Of a stretch of 64,000 bases of DNA, positions 44,640 to 56,989 are shown in pieces; position 1 is the stretch's first letter; every line of letters begins with the position of its first letter. Source of the stretch: Orientallactaga sibirica (lineage: Eukaryota; Chordata; Mammalia; Rodentia; Dipodidae). Below the pieces are notes generated by a model, which worked only from the letters and a program-made list of their open reading frames with translations, was not told the DNA's origin and searched no databases. A program made the position numbers and the translations under genes. The DNA lies in NCBI GenBank assembly GCA_036365145.1, contig JAEOAD010000001.1, forward strand, positions 101,467,501 through 101,531,500, given 5' to 3'.

Positions 44640-44785
44640 ATAAGCAAGGTACGGAAGGAGGGTGAGGCTCTAATGAGAAGGGTTTCAGTGGGAGGGGAAG
44701 GGGCATAGAGAGGGTAAGTACAGAGATCAATATGTATTGTATACATGCATAAAATTATCAAAAATGAAAAATTAAATAATAAAAT
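44640..44785 (+). mobile_element. Rodent L1 3' end, sense
   Basis: GGAAGGAGGGTGAGGCTCTA, GATCAATATGTATTGTATAC, ATAAAATTATCAAAAATGAA. Similar in layout to 11.5-11.8 kb. Confidence 0.6.
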
Positions 44786-44932
44786 TGCTTTATTACACAT
44801 AATGTAGTTTAATCAAATCAATATACAAAAGACATCAAATATTTTAAAACTGTGAGAGAATAGGAGTTTATTGAAATTAGCTTATAGTGAGTTTTCTTCT
44901 TGTCTAAAGTGATTCATATTTTATTAGAATCA

Positions 44933-45270
44933 TGTGGTGGTTTCAATGTCATGTCTCCATAGCCTCAGGTGTTTGAGAGACTGAGCTTTCTGCCTCGTGG
45001 AAGTCTTTAGGAAGTGGAACCCTGTTGGAGGGAGCGTGTGACTGGGGGGCAGTCCTTGGGGTTGAGTCCAGCCCTACTGCATGTGTGGTCAGAGTCAACT
45101 TGTGCTTGCTGGTGCTGGCATACATCTCTCTGTTGTGGATGTATGAAGTGAGCCAGTTCCCTCCACCATGATGAAGTCCCCTAGAAACTATAAGCCTGAA
45201 AGAGACCCTTTCCTCTATAAGCTGCTTCTGACCAGCTCTTTATCCCAGAAACAAGAAGGTAACTAGAACA
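44933..45270 (+). mobile_element. Solo MaLR LTR with perfect 5-bp duplications
   Basis: Starts TGTGGTGGTTTCAATGTCAT, has a TATAAGCCTGAAAGAGACCC region and ends GGTAACTAGAACA. AATCA at 44928-44932 and 45271-45275. The interior differs from the 16.3/23.2-kb LTR family, so this is a second MaLR subfamily (MT-like). Confidence 0.9.
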
Positions 45271-45275
45271 AATCA

Positions 45276-46585
45276 TTCATACCCAAACACACTAAACCAT
45301 CCAGGTTGTTTATAATTTTAAAAATGTATCTTGTGGAATTTCCTCCCCCAGACATCTTACTGTTTTGTCATCAGAATTATCCTGGTAAAATATTTTGTGT
45401 AAATAGTAGTTTAACCCTTCTAATACAGTAAACAGAATCAGGAAGTTAAAGGAACCATGTAATTACCAGAGGAGTTAATTTACTCTATGGTACATTTTCT
45501 GAGACCCAAAATAAGGGGCTAAATTAAAGTACTAGAAAAGAAGTCAAAGACAATGAGGAAAAACTAGATTTCAAGAGCTAAACTACAAACGAGAGAACAA
45601 TGCCTGAGTTGCCCACAAGCACCTATTGACAAACAGATACACTGGGAATTGCTAAGTCATCTTGAGGACACAGAAGCGTTGATCCCAGAGTCTAGAATCC
45701 CTTTGACTTTGGTGGCATTCCCAGCATCTACCTTTGCAGTTTCACACATTTCTGAAATGACTCACCAATGTGAATACCTGTCCCTGCTCTTAGAGAGTTT
45801 GTACCCAGAAGAAGAAACAAAAATAATCCATCCACTGCTCACTTTATGAAGCGTATTCTCAGAACGTTTTATGTGATACAATGGATGAGGAAGTGCAAGG
45901 CATGATGGGAGTTTACAGAAAACTTACCTTCAATCTGGAAGCAGAAGTGCTTCAAGGGAGTGAGCTCACTGACCAGCCACAGCCCAAGGAACAGAGCTAA
46001 GGTTCTGGCCCGGACAGATGCTGATGCCAAAGCACCCAGCAGGGGAGAAGCACCAGTCAGCAGGTCATGTACAGCTAACTTCCAGCCCATAGCCTCACTT
46101 TCTTTTGAATGTAGCTATTGTGCAGTGTGAGAATTTCACTGTACTTTTGTAGCAAATTACTTACTGACCTGTATATGACTTATGGCAGATTAGACAGTAT
46201 TTTCTGCTAAACTCAGCACACCCTGAGAAATGTAATGTTTGCATCTGCCGTACTCTGGAAAACAAAAGAAAGGGAAGACTTGATCATTTGGTAAATTGAA
46301 CATAGGAACATAAGAGAGAAGGCGTTGCTTGATTTTGAAGACCACTTGAGATGTTTTTACAATGGGCCCTTCATTTCCATCACAGTGAGCTGCAGAAAAT
46401 GTGGCTCATTTCAGTAGAAACCTGTTTGTGTGGCAGTGGCATTTAAAATTGTTTTTAAAAAAATAAAAAGAAACTAAAATATTTTTCTATTTTGAAGTAT
46501 CCTCTGAAAAGGTATTTATATTTGAAGCATAAACACAAAAGAAGCAGAAATAATCATTCTAATGAAAAGTCTGTTTTTCTTTTAA
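45276..46585. other. Unique DNA, no gene seen
   Basis: AT-rich, no recognised repeats. The frames at 45649-45849 and 45869-46090 have no domain or splice context. Confidence 0.45.
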
Positions 46586-47892
46586 AAAAAAAAAAAGTTT
46601 ATTGACAACTTCTATACTTACAGACAATAAACCATGATAATTCCCTCCCCTCCAGCACTTTCCCCTTCACAACTCCACTCTCTATCATATCCCCTCCCTC
46701 TCTCCATTAGTCTCTCTTTTATTTTGATGTCATCATCTTTTCTCCTATTATGAGGGTCTTGTGAAGGTATTGCTAGGTACTGTGAGGTCATGGATATCAA
46801 AGCCAATTTCTGCCTGAACAATTGCAGTGGTACCCTTCCTTTGGTTTTTACATTCTTTCCACCACCTCTTCCACAATGTACCCTGAGCTTTCAAGGGTTT
46901 GATAGAGATGTTTCAGTGCTGAGCACTCCTCCATCCCTTCTCAGCATTATGTTGCCTTTTGGGTCATCCCAGTGGTCACTGCCATCTGTAAAGAGAAGCT
47001 TCTCTAACCAAAAGTGAGAGTTGCATTAATATATGAATATGAACATTAAGTGTGGTGCTTTCAGGGCAGTTTGGTGAGAATAATATATGCGTTTAGCCAG
47101 ACAAGAGGAGGCTTTATACCCCTAGCCTCATGACCTCCCTGCCATAGATTTTTGATTAGATTTTCAGTGCCAGGCATGTATTCCATCCCATAGAGTGGGC
47201 CTCCAGTCCAATTAGAGAGCAGTTGGTTTCCCCCAGAGCAGATATGCCACTATTGCACCCGTTCAGTCATTGGGCCTGTCAAACTTGAGACTTCCAGTGT
47301 CCACTATTTTCAGTGCTGATGACTTCTGTCTTCCATAGGGCTGCATGTGGTGCAGCTTTTTCCAGCTTTCAGTTGGTCTACAGGGAGAAGGTTTTCAGCT
47401 CAACACCAGCTTGATTTCTCAGTGATCTTGCTGCCCAGGCATTTGAAGTCTTTAGCAATAGGGTCTTACCATCTGTTTCTCATGGGAAACCAAGGACCTT
47501 GGCAATAGCCTGTAATGTTTTGGAGGCAAGAGGGACCTCCCTAGACAACAACTCACTGGAAGGTATCCCATCCCTGACATTGAAAATTTTCCAGTAGCAA
47601 TCTATGGCTTCTGGATGTGCCATTATCCAAAAAAGTTGGCTTTCATATGTTTTATTCAGAATATCTTAAATTTTGATTGACTCTTCCCTCAATACCTTTC
47701 TCTTACTCAACCTCTACCCTGGCCTCACTTAGGCCATTTCACTCTCTGTAATCTATTCTTCTACTTACGTACATACAATACCATCCCCTTAAGCCCTTCC
47801 CTCTCCTCCTTCTCTGATATCCTTTTTCTAGCTTACTGGACTCTGCTACTGATTTTTGGTTCCAGTTCACACACAAGTCTAAACATTTGTAG

Positions 47893-48480
47893 CTAGGATC
47901 CACATATGAGAGAGAACATGCGACATTTGGCTTTCTGGGCCTGGGTTACCTCACTTAGTATAATCCTTTCCAGATCCATCCACTTCCCTGCAAATTTCAT
48001 AATTTCATTTTTCTTTACTGCTGAATAGAACTCCATTGTGTAAAGGTACCACATCTTTATTATCCATTCATCTGTGGAGGAACATCCAGGCTGGTTCCAT
48101 TTCCTAGCTATTGTGAATAGAGCAGCAATAAACATGGTTGTGCAAGTATCTCTAAGGTAGTGAGAAGAGTCATTAGGATATATGCCTAGGAGTGCTATAG
48201 CTGGATCATATGGTAAAACTATTTTTAGCTGTCTCAAGAACCTCCACACTGATTTCCACAATGGTTTGTACCAGATTACATTCCCACCAACAGTGTAAAA
48301 GGGTTGCCCTTTTTCTGCATTCTTACCAACATTTACTCTCATTCTCATTGGTAGCCATTCTGACAGGGGCAAAATGGATTCTCAAAGTAGTTTTAATTTG
48401 CATTTCCCTGATGTCTAATGATGTAGAACACTTTTTTTAGATGTTTGTATGCCATCTATATTTCATCCATTGAGAAATCT
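47893..48480 (-). pseudogene. L1 ORF2 C-terminal remnant
   Basis: The 159-codon frame contains WRFLRQLKIVLPYDPAIALLG, MFIAALFTIARKWNQPGCSS, DEWIIKMWYLYTMEFYSAVK and WMDLERIILSEV, the ORF2p C-terminal region. Homologous to 8402-8701 but longer and less broken. Confidence 0.92.
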
Positions 48481-49417
48481 TTTTATTGACAACTTCTATA
48501 TACTTACAGGCAAAAGAAAACCATGATATTTCCCTCCCCTACTCCCATTCCCCTTCAGAAATCCATTCTCTGTCATATCCCCTCCCTCTCTCCATTAGTC
48601 TCTCTTTTAATTTGATGTCATCATCTTTTTCTTCTATTATGAGGGTCTTGCAAAGGTATTGTTAGGCACTGCAAGGTCATGGATATCGAGGCTAATTTCT
48701 GTCTGGACAGTTGCATTGTAAGGAGTCATACCCTTCCTTTGGCTCTTACATTCTTTCTGCCCTCTCCTCCACAATGGACCCTGAGCTTTGGAGGTTGTGA
48801 CAGAGATGTTTCAGTGCTGGACACTCCTCTGTCCTTTCTTCTCAGCACTATGGTGCCTTTTGCATCATCCCAGTGGTCATCTCCATCTGAAAAGAGAAGC
48901 TTCTCTAACCAGAAGTGAGAGCACCATTACTATGTGAATATGAACATTAAGTGTAGTGCTTTCAGGGAAGTTTGGTGGGAATAATATATACATTTAGCCA
49001 GAAAAGAGCAGGTTTTATACCCCTAAGGCTCATGACCCCCCTGCCATAGACTTTTGATTCATTTTTTCAGTACCAGGCATGTATTCCCTCCCTAGAGAGG
49101 GCCTTCCTTCCAATTAGGGAGCAGTTGGTTTCCCCAAGAGCAGACATGCCATTATTGCACCTATTCAGTCATTGGGCCTGTCTGGCCAAACTTGAGTTTT
49201 CCAGTGTCCACTATTTTCATTACTGATGACTTCTGTCTCCCATACAGCTGCATGTAGTACAGCTTATTCCAGCTTTCAGTTGGCTGGTCTATAGGGAGGT
49301 TTTCTGCTCAGCACCAGCTTGCCTTCTCAGTGACCTTGCCTCTCAGGCAAGAGATGTCTTCAGCAATAGGGTCTTACCATCTATTTCTCAAGGGAAACCA
49401 AGGGCTTTGGCAATAGC
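48481..49417 (-). mobile_element. Second L1 3' UTR inside the L1
   Basis: Repeats the 3' UTR seen at 46590-47500: TTTTATTGACAACTTCTATA, CATATCCCCTCCCTCTCTCC, TTCAGTGCTGGACACTCC, CTTTGGCAATAGC. It sits exactly where ORF2 should continue. About 12 bp of ORF2 (CTATTTAGTTCC in the 27.8-kb copy) is missing at the site. A nested 5'-truncated L1 insertion with a small target deletion fits best. Confidence 0.8.
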
Positions 49418-49502
49418 ATAGCCCATTTTTTAATTGTGTTGTTTGACTTCTTATTGTTTTGTTTTTTTGAGTTCTTTGTATATTCTGGATATTAATCCTC
49501 TA

Positions 49503-50322
49503 TCATATGTATAGCTGGCAAAGATTTTTCTCCCATTCTGTAGGTTGCCTCTTTGCTCTATTTACAGTGTCCTTTGCTATACAAAAGTTTTGTAACTTCA
49601 TGAGATCCCAGTGGTTGACTAGTGGTTTTATTTCCTGAGCAACTGGGGTTATATTCAGAAAGTCATTGCCTATGCCAATATGTTGAAGGGTTTCCCATAC
49701 CTTTTCCTCCTGTAGTTTCAGAGTTTCAGGTTTGATATTAAGGTCCCTGATCCATTTGGACTTGATTCTTGTGCATGGAGAAAGACAAGGATCTATTTTC
49801 ATCCTTCTACATATAGATATCCAATTTTTCCCAGAACTACTTGCTGAAGAGGCTATCTTTTCTCTGGAATTAACATCTGGGTCCTCTATTCTGTTCCATT
49901 GATCTATATGTTTGTCTTTGTACCAGTACCATGCTGTTTTTGTTACTATGGCTTTGTAATATAGCTTAAAATCAAGTATGGTGATACCACCAGCCTGATA
50001 TTTGTTGCTCAAAATTGTTTGGCTATTCAAGGATTTTGTGCTTCCAAATGAATTTTAGGATTGTTTTTTCTATTTCTGTGAAGAATGCCATTGGAATTTT
50101 AATGGGGATTGCATTAAATGTGTAGATTGCTTTTGGTAAGATTAACATTTTCACAATATTGATTCTTCCAATCCAAGAACATGGAATGTCTTTCCATTTC
50201 CTAGTGTCTTCTGCCATTTTCCTGTAGATATCTGTGACATCATTTAATCCAGATGTCTCTCTGTTTATTTTTTGCTGCGATGACCCATCAATTGACGAGA
50301 GTGTGGTATTGAAGTCACCCAC
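49503..50322 (-). pseudogene. L1 ORF2 remnant with internal EN-RT deletion
   Basis: The 99-codon frame 50023-50322 starts with endonuclease-type residues ([20 protein letters not shown]) and passes directly into the late RT region ([40 protein letters not shown]). Compared with the copy at 26-33 kb, about 1.8 kb of ORF2, including the RT active site, is absent at about 50226, and the reading frame is kept. The adjoining frame 49503-50030 is the following ORF2 part. Confidence 0.85.
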
Positions 50323-51079
50323 TGCAATTGTGTTTAATGTTATCTATTCCTTAAGTCTAATAGTGTTTGTTTGATGAAATTGGAAGTCCCCATGTTAGGT
50401 GCATATATGTTTAGGATTGTAATGTCCTCCTGTTGGAGTATTCCTTTAATCAGTATAAAGTGACCTTCTTTATCTTTCCTCACTAATGTTGGTTTGATGT
50501 CTATCCTGTCAGATACTAGGATAGCAACCCATGCTTATTTCCTAGTCCCATTTGCTTGAAATACTGTTGTCCATCCTTTCACCCTAAGACAGTGTCTATC
50601 TTTTTTTGAAAGATGAGTTTCCTGGAGGCAACAAACAACAGGATCCTACCTTTTAATCCACTCTGCAAGCCTGTGTCTTTTGGTTGGGGCATTGAGGGCA
50701 TTGATATTAAGAGTTATTATTGAAAGGTATGTGTTTATTCTTGGTAATCTTCTTGTTTTGTACTACTTCCTGTTTCCCTTTACTCTCTTGTTTTAAGTGT
50801 TATTTGAGTATGGTTTATTTTTTCTTGTTCCCTCATGTGTGTGCTTTGCTTTCTCTTCAGCATGAAGGATTCCTGCAAGTATTTTCTGTAGAGCTGGATT
50901 AGTTGTCATAAATTCCTTTAGCCTATTTTTGTTGTGTTATGTCCTTATTTCTCATTCAATTTGGATAGATAGCTTTTTAGGATAAAGCAATCTTGGTTGA
51001 CAGTTGTTATCTGTCAGAACTTGGAATACATCATTCCAAGCCCTTCTGGCTTTTAAAGGTTGTGTTGAGTAATTTGCTG

Positions 51080-51665
51080 TTATTCTGATGGACTTGCCTT
51101 TATAGGTGACTTGCTTTTTCTAACTGCTTTCAATATATTTTCTTTGGTTTGCGTGTTTAGTAGTTTAATTTTAACATGGCAAGGAGAGGTTCTTTCCAGG
51201 TTACATCTATTTGGTTTTCTAAAAGCTTCCTGTATCTGCATTGGCATTTCTTTCCCAATTTGGGGAAATTTTTCTGCTATGATTTTGTTGAAAATGCCTA
51301 CTATGCCTCTGGATTGAAATTCTTCTCTTTCTACTATACCCAGAATTCTTATGGCTGATATTTTCATAGTGTCCCAGATATCTTGAAATTCCCATTCATA
51401 CCTTCCTATTAGCTTGTCTTTCTCTTTATTGGACTGTATTAGAGCTGCCACCTTGTCTTCTAGTTTAGATAATTCTGTTCTCTCCTTCATCCATTCTGCT
51501 GGTAAGACTTTCCACAGAGTTTTTTATTTGACTTACTGTGCTTTTCAGAGCTAGAATTTCTGCCTGATTTTTCTTCAGTATTTCTATTTCCTTACTCATG
51601 TCTTGTAATGACCTTATTTCATTAAGCTGGTTTCCTGTGTTCTCTTGGAATTCCTTCATTGTCAT
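51080..51665 (-). pseudogene. L1 ORF1 remnant
   Basis: The frame 51465-51665 carries a coiled-coil-like NQLNEIRSLQDMSKEIEILK. 51080-51490 carries NKEKDKLIGRYEWEFQDIWD, IRILGIVEREEFQSRG and CHVKIKLLNTQTKENILKAV, the RRM and C-terminal part of ORF1p. Better preserved than ORF1 at 31.3-32.3 kb. Confidence 0.88.
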
Positions 51666-51669
51666 TACC

Positions 51670-51910
51670 CTACGAGATCAGTTCAGTTCTGAGTCCAGCA
51701 ACATTTTGGCATAGAGGATGGAGGACAAAAAGAATGAGACATCAAAACTGCAGAAGGGCTACCTGGAAGGAAGGAGGTGCTCAAAGGAATGGAGGTGAGT
51801 GAAAGGGGACAAAAGAGGATAGGAATATGATCAAATTATAGTATGCTTATATGTTTAAAATTCTCTGTAAAAAATATACAAAAACATGAACAAAATTTTA
51901 AAAATCTGGC
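51670..51910 (+). mobile_element. Rodent L1 3' end, sense
   Basis: GTTCAGTTCTGAGTCCAGCA, TAGGAATATGATCAAATTAT, AGTATGCTTATATGTTTAAA. It abuts the 5'-truncated end of the large antisense L1, producing back-to-back L1 copies in opposite orientation. Confidence 0.6.
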
Positions 51911-52069
51911 AGTCCAAAAGAAGTCTCAGAAAACATAACAAGTAAATATAACCTGGTGTTCAGAATGGGATTTCAGACAGAAAAAAAAAAATGGCATAAA
52001 GTAAAATCTAAAGACAATGAAGCAGCTGTAGTGTTAGAGCTGGCATCTGGAGAAAAGTCATTTAGGTCT

Positions 52070-52299
52070 CTGGAGGTGTGCTTTCCAGAGGACTTCCTCA
52101 TTCCCTTTTCTGCTTCCTGGCCATGATGGGAGAGATTTTGCTCTGTTCTGCACTTCCACCATGACTGCTGCCTTGCTACGGGCCAAAGGCAATGATCATG
52201 AACTGGAACCTCCAAAACTTTAAGCCAAAGAAAGTCTTTCTTGTTCATAAGTTTATTGCCTCAGGTATGTTGCTATACTAAGAGAAAGCTGGTTAACAC
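52070..52299 (+). mobile_element. MaLR LTR 3' half, sense
   Basis: GCAATGATCATGAACTGGAA, CCTCCAAAACTTTAAGCCAA, TTGTTCATAAGTTTATTGCC and a final GAAAGCTGGTTAACACA match the 3' half of an MLT/MT-type MaLR LTR. Confidence 0.7.
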
Positions 52300-52763
52300 A
52301 GGCCCACAGGCACTGCCTTCAGCAGTGAATAAACAAACCATCTCTGCTACAGACCAGGAGGCCAGTGTGTCCTGCAACCATGTGAGACTCTACCTGGCAC
52401 TGTGAATCCTTTGTCCCATCACCACAATATCCACCCCACTTTCTTGTAGAGCAGTCTGACATGGCATGTGTTGTAGTCTGCTTGCAGGCTTAGAAAAGTC
52501 TTGTATTTTCTTATAGATCTGGAGACCTAAAGTCCAGGATGGAAAAGGTATCAGGATTGGCCACAGGTGAGGTTTCTCCTCAATTTTAGGCAAGTGCTTT
52601 CTTGCTGTTCCCTCACATTGTCTCTCCTCTTAGCATACTGGGAGAAAATAGAGGTAGAAAGAGGGAGAAAGAGAAACATATGGAGACTCTACTTGTTCTA
52701 ATCTAGACACCAGTCTATTAGATTGCCTATGACCTCCTTTAGCCTTATCTCCTTAAAGATACT

Positions 52764-53342
52764 GTGTTAGTCTGTTTTTCATTAGTATAAAAAAATACCA
52801 TGTTGGGTTTGATGGTGCATGCCTTTAATCCCAGCATGTGGGAGGCTGAGGTAGAAGGATTGTTGTGAGTTCAAGGCCACCCTGAGAATACAGAGTGAAT
52901 TCCAAATCAGCCTGTGCTAGAATGAGACCCTGCCTCAAAAAAAAATAATAATAATACCTGAGATAATTAATTAATAAATGGAAATAATTTTGGAGGGTCT
53001 AGTCCATAATCAAGTGTTCCATGGCTTTGGGCACATCAAGGTGAAGAAGAATTTAGTGGAGTGAAACAGTTCACGTCATGAGCCAGAAAGCAAAATAGGA
53101 TGAGGAAAATCCCACAATCCCCTTCAAGGGCATGTCACCAGGCCCTAAGCACCCCTACTGGACACCCCCTCCACGCCTCAACTACCTCCTAATAGGGCCC
53201 CTGGAGAAAAACCACATGGACCTTTGGACCTTTGGTGAATTCTTATCCAAACCATAGCAGACACCATCTCCAGATAAAACCACATTAAGGGTTAAGTCTT
53301 CAACGTATGAATTTTGAGGAAATGAATTTCAGTCCATAGCAA
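52764..53342 (-). mobile_element. Old MaLR LTR, antisense, split by a B1
   Basis: TGTGTTAGTCTGTTTTTCAT opens the antisense LTR. After the B1, TGGAGGGTCTAGTCCATAAT, CACTCCCCTACC-type C-rich text (CCTCAACTACCTCCTAATAG) and CAGTCCATAGCA close it. An MST/MLT-class element. Confidence 0.7.
52800..52950 (+). mobile_element. B1 SINE nested in a MaLR
   Basis: GGTTTGATGGTGCATGCCTT, AATCCCAGCATGTGGGAGGC, AGTGAATTCCAAATCAGCCT, GAGACCCTGCCTC, then A/(TAA)n tail. Confidence 0.9.
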
Positions 53343-54118
53343 CAGAAAAACACAGAACAAGTAGTTCAAATAATATGAAAAGAAAAATCATTAGTTTTCA
53401 AGTCAGAAAAGCTAAGTCTAAAACCAAGCTTACAGGCCATTGATCACAGACTTTCTCTAACCCTAGTTTCCTAATATGCAAAGTGAGACCAAAAATGACA
53501 AATAAGAGTCCTTACAAAAATAAGACGTGGCAAAGCCTGGGAAAGTGCATTATGGGAATAGGACTTAAATAAAGCCTACAGTTGTAAGGATTGGAGTATC
53601 CACTGGGTCTGGAAATGAGTGCTGACCAAGGAAAGGGTTCAGAAGAGAGAACATGGGGCTGGGATGATGTCTCCACCCACAGAAGCACAGGGTGAGCACT
53701 GGGTATGCATACCGTGATCCCTGGACTTCCTGCATGTACGCAGCCCCAGAAGAGCACAAGCCCAGCCTCCCTCTGAACAGTTCACCATACAAAGCTCAAT
53801 CCAGTAGAAATCTGTACCCAGAGGCAATTGCTGCAACTAATGGAAGGAATTTAAGAAATTAAGTTGAGGCAGTTCAGTGCTGCTAATTGCCTAGATCTAA
53901 GTTTCTAAAAACTGGGACATCCACTTAAAGAATTTATCAGCAAATGGATTGGTTACCCCAGTGGGAAAGATTTTTGCATTGCACGCATAAATTTCAATAG
54001 TGAAAGACAGAATTTCTTTGGTCCCAGAAACAATTCTCTGTCCATAAAGTTGTATTGTCATCCACAGCGAAGCCAAGACCTGGCCCCAGGCTTCCTAGTT
54101 TACAATTACTCAACATGT
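53343..54118. other. Unique DNA, no gene seen
   Basis: Three overlapping minus frames at 53512-53836 have Cys-rich but unrecognised content and no splice context. Confidence 0.4.
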
Positions 54119-55600
54119 CTAACAAATAGCACTGAGCATCAACTATGCTGGTTTCCAAGACTACAAGAGAGAAGCTAGCAAGGTATTTTCCCTGCCATCA
54201 AGGAGCTTATAACCTGGAAAGACATAAACATTTATCAATTACACACATTTTTAAACCTAAAATTATTACTCATAGAGGGATAGAGTGTCATGGGAAGTTG
54301 AGGTCAGTGTTCCAGAGGACACAGTGGCACAGGAGTCAGGGTCATGAGAATGAGTGTCTCTTGAGTTGGGATGATTAGAGAAAGGAAAGGAAAGTGGATC
54401 AATAGTAAAGGGCATGGCAGGCACTGGGGTCAAGTAAGGAGCATGGAAGGGAATGGGGTGTTCTTCAGGCAAGATAAGAAGGTGGATGCTGTTGTGAGAT
54501 GAAGCTGTGGAGATGGCAGTGGGGAAACTCCAAGGGTCCCAATATGTCTAGTAAACTTTGTATGTTCCTAGGCACACTGAGAAACCACTGATGCGCTTTG
54601 AGCTGGAGAAAGGAGGATGACATGATCAGATTAACTGCCTTTGAATAGATCCCTCTGGTTATAATATGGAGAACTGTTTTTATTGAAATGAACAGAGACT
54701 GGCAAGCTCCACATTCAGAGACACCGGAAGCTCTTCTGGCCAGAGCTCATAGTGGCCTGGAGTAAAGGTCAAAGAAGGAAATTCATTCCTGCATTAACTA
54801 GGTGGTCAGTTCCCATTTATGCCAGGTTCTGTGCCAGAGGCTTAATTTGGACAGAAGTAGAGAAGCTTAAGCAACAGTGAGATATAAAATAAATATTTGG
54901 CTGGGGATATAACTCAGTCACCAAAGTGTTTGCCACACAAGCACGAGGACATGGGTTTGGATCCCCAGCACCCACATAAAAGTCAGGCATGGCAGCATGT
55001 GCCTATAATCCTATCACTGGGGAGTCACACACAGGAGAATCCCTGGGACTTGCTGGCTAGATAACCTAGCGGAATGTGTGAGCTCCAGGTTCAGTGAAAA
55101 ACCGTGTCTCAAAAATAAAGTGGAGAGCAACTGTGGAAGACGCCTGATGTCAACCTCTGGCCTCCACATGCACATGCACACTTGTACATGTGCACCCACA
55201 TGGACACGCACCACACACATACATTTGAAAAAAATCACATGGACAAACGGTGCAAGAAGAGGGAGGTGTTGTGAATAATTTCTAAGTCTCCGACTCATCA
55301 ATTGCAGAGTGGATAATGGAGCAAGAGGAGGGTTGGAGAAGGTTGAGCATGTGGAGTGGAACACTAAGTCTGCAATGACGATGAGACATTCTGAAGAGAT
55401 GCCAAGGGCGTGTCAGGTTAATGGAGTCCACAGCTTGGAGAGGGAGGTGCGTGGATCACCTGTGCATAGGTGCCAGGTGAAGACTTAGGTGAGACTCTTC
55501 AGGGAAAGTGAAAAAGGAAGAGTAAAATTCAAGCGATTACTAAATGACTAAAGCTAAAAGAAAATGAACCTGAAAAACCATCTGAAAAGTATAAATAGCA
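54119..55600 (+). mobile_element. Ancient mammalian interspersed repeat, class unassigned
   Basis: CACTGAGCATCAACTATGCT, CCATCAAGGAGCTTATAACC, GGATGACATGATCAGATTAA and TAGATCCCTCTGGTTATAAT recur widely in mammalian genomes in this order. The stretch after the SINE (CAATGACGATGAGACATTCT) looks like its continuation. I do not name the family. The SINE at 54897-55232 interrupts it. Confidence 0.5.
54897..55232 (+). mobile_element. B4/B3-like composite SINE
   Basis: GGCTGGGGATATAACTCAGT tRNA-like head, GGATCCCCAGCACCCACATA, AGTCAGGCATGGCAGCATGT, CTCCAGGTTCAGTGAAAAAC, TCAACCTCTGGCCTCCACAT and a CACATGCACA-rich tail. It is the sense version of the family at 2.0 and 35.8 kb. Confidence 0.7.
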
Positions 55601-56560
55601 TGAGAAAGAAATGGTTAATCATGGCTGTGTAGAGCCATGGAAGCTGAGAACATCAGGAGTTGGTCAATGGTGTAAAACTCTGCTGGTGAATCAAGGCAGA
55701 GGTTCATTTGTCCCTGAAACACAGATCATCGATTGCAAGAGAAAAGGACCATCCTAGGCACACGGTCCACAGACACAAGCTACTATAATGACTTCAGTCT
55801 GATGTGTCATGGTTCATCTCTCTATGCCCCCTACTTCACACAAAGCACATGAACTCGGACATCAGGTTGTCACAGGAGGATCCCTGGGCTCAGCTCAGAG
55901 CAACTCCTATAGCTCTAAATGCAGGTGAATACAGCATATGTCAAACCAGGAAGTCGATGACCCACAGTCAGAAAGCTGTTTGGAATGGTTCCAAGGATGG
56001 GAAGGAAACACTTGGCAGCCAACATAAAGCCTTTATTAACAAAATCGCTGCTCTGGGTAACATTTCAACATCAGCAAATGTTTCAGGTAATGCACTTGCA
56101 TTCACAAGTAACAAATCCACTGTTTTACAGGGGAGCAATGGTGACAGATCTGTGTTTCTAAATACTTCATTTCATTAACTGAAGCTGTCTACTTTCCTAA
56201 GCATTAACTCACTGAATCCTGCCACTTAGATAAACTGCTTGAAGCAGACATATATTCCTTATGATCCCTCAAACCTTCCTTCTCTATAGCTCCTTTGTGT
56301 TTTATTGCATGAGCTTTATGGTGGTAAGAGGTTGCAGTCTGACATCTGTCATGTTTGGTGGCAGTAATTTAACATCTAATGAGCAGAACTCACAAGCCTC
56401 TTAGGAAACACAGAAGCTCAAGGGATGATGCTGGGAGAAAGCAGGCAAATGGAAGAGACTTTATAAAGGGAGAGATTGCTGCTTACAGGTGGAAACTGGG
56501 TTGAGAAAGCAGACTCAGCTGTGCTAGAGAAGCAAACACAAGATGGGAACTTTAACAGCA
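55601..56560. other. Unique DNA, no gene seen
   Basis: The 124-codon plus frame at 55804-56178 is Ser/Asn-rich with no domain or splice cues. Treated as chance. Confidence 0.45.
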
Positions 56561-56562
56561 AG

Positions 56563-56649
56563 ATATTGATGGATGCACATAAGACTTCAACATATTGATG
56601 GATGCACACAAGACTTCAAGATATTGATGGGTGCACACAAGACTTCAGG
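56563..56649. repeat. 29-bp tandem repeat, three units
   Basis: Three consecutive 29-bp units start ATATTGATGG(A/G)TGCACA and end AAGACTTCA(A/G)(C/G) at 56563, 56592 and 56621. Only a few substitutions separate them, so the array is young. No gene overlaps it convincingly. Confidence 0.95.
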
Positions 56650-56989
56650 GACAGCTGATGCCATGGTCAGAGGAGGAATATGACAGAAATTACATCACTG
56701 ATAGTAGCCCATTTATCAAGTGTTGCATCCTGTGACCCTAGGCTCTCTGCTAAGGGTTTCACAATATAATTTATTTGATCATTGCACCATTCCCATAGAC
56801 TGTCAAGTAACTCAACTCCACTGGACCTCAGTTTATAAATCTGCAGCACAGGAGTCATAATAATAGATACAAATATCATGAGCAACAAAAGCAAAAATAA
56901 TAATTTTAATGACGTTAACAAACATGAAAAGCTTCTGCAGAGCAAGCAAACAACAGAATGAAGTGATGACCTCCTGAATACAAGAAAAT

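Larger units (their letters stand above)
46588..51665 (-). mobile_element. Large antisense L1, rearranged
   Basis: Begins with an A/T-rich end and TTATTGACAACTTCTATACT (3' end of the same L1 family as 25.99 kb). It runs through the 3' UTR, the ORF2 C-terminus to 48480, a second 3' UTR copy (48481-49417), more ORF2 (49418-50322 and on to about 51000) and an ORF1 part to 51665. ORF1 is cut before its 5' end, so the element is 5' truncated. Two further rearrangements are listed separately. Confidence 0.85.

Noticed and set aside
55014..55364. 116-codon minus-strand frame
   Set aside because: Antisense of a composite SINE and its CA-rich tail; no recognisable protein.
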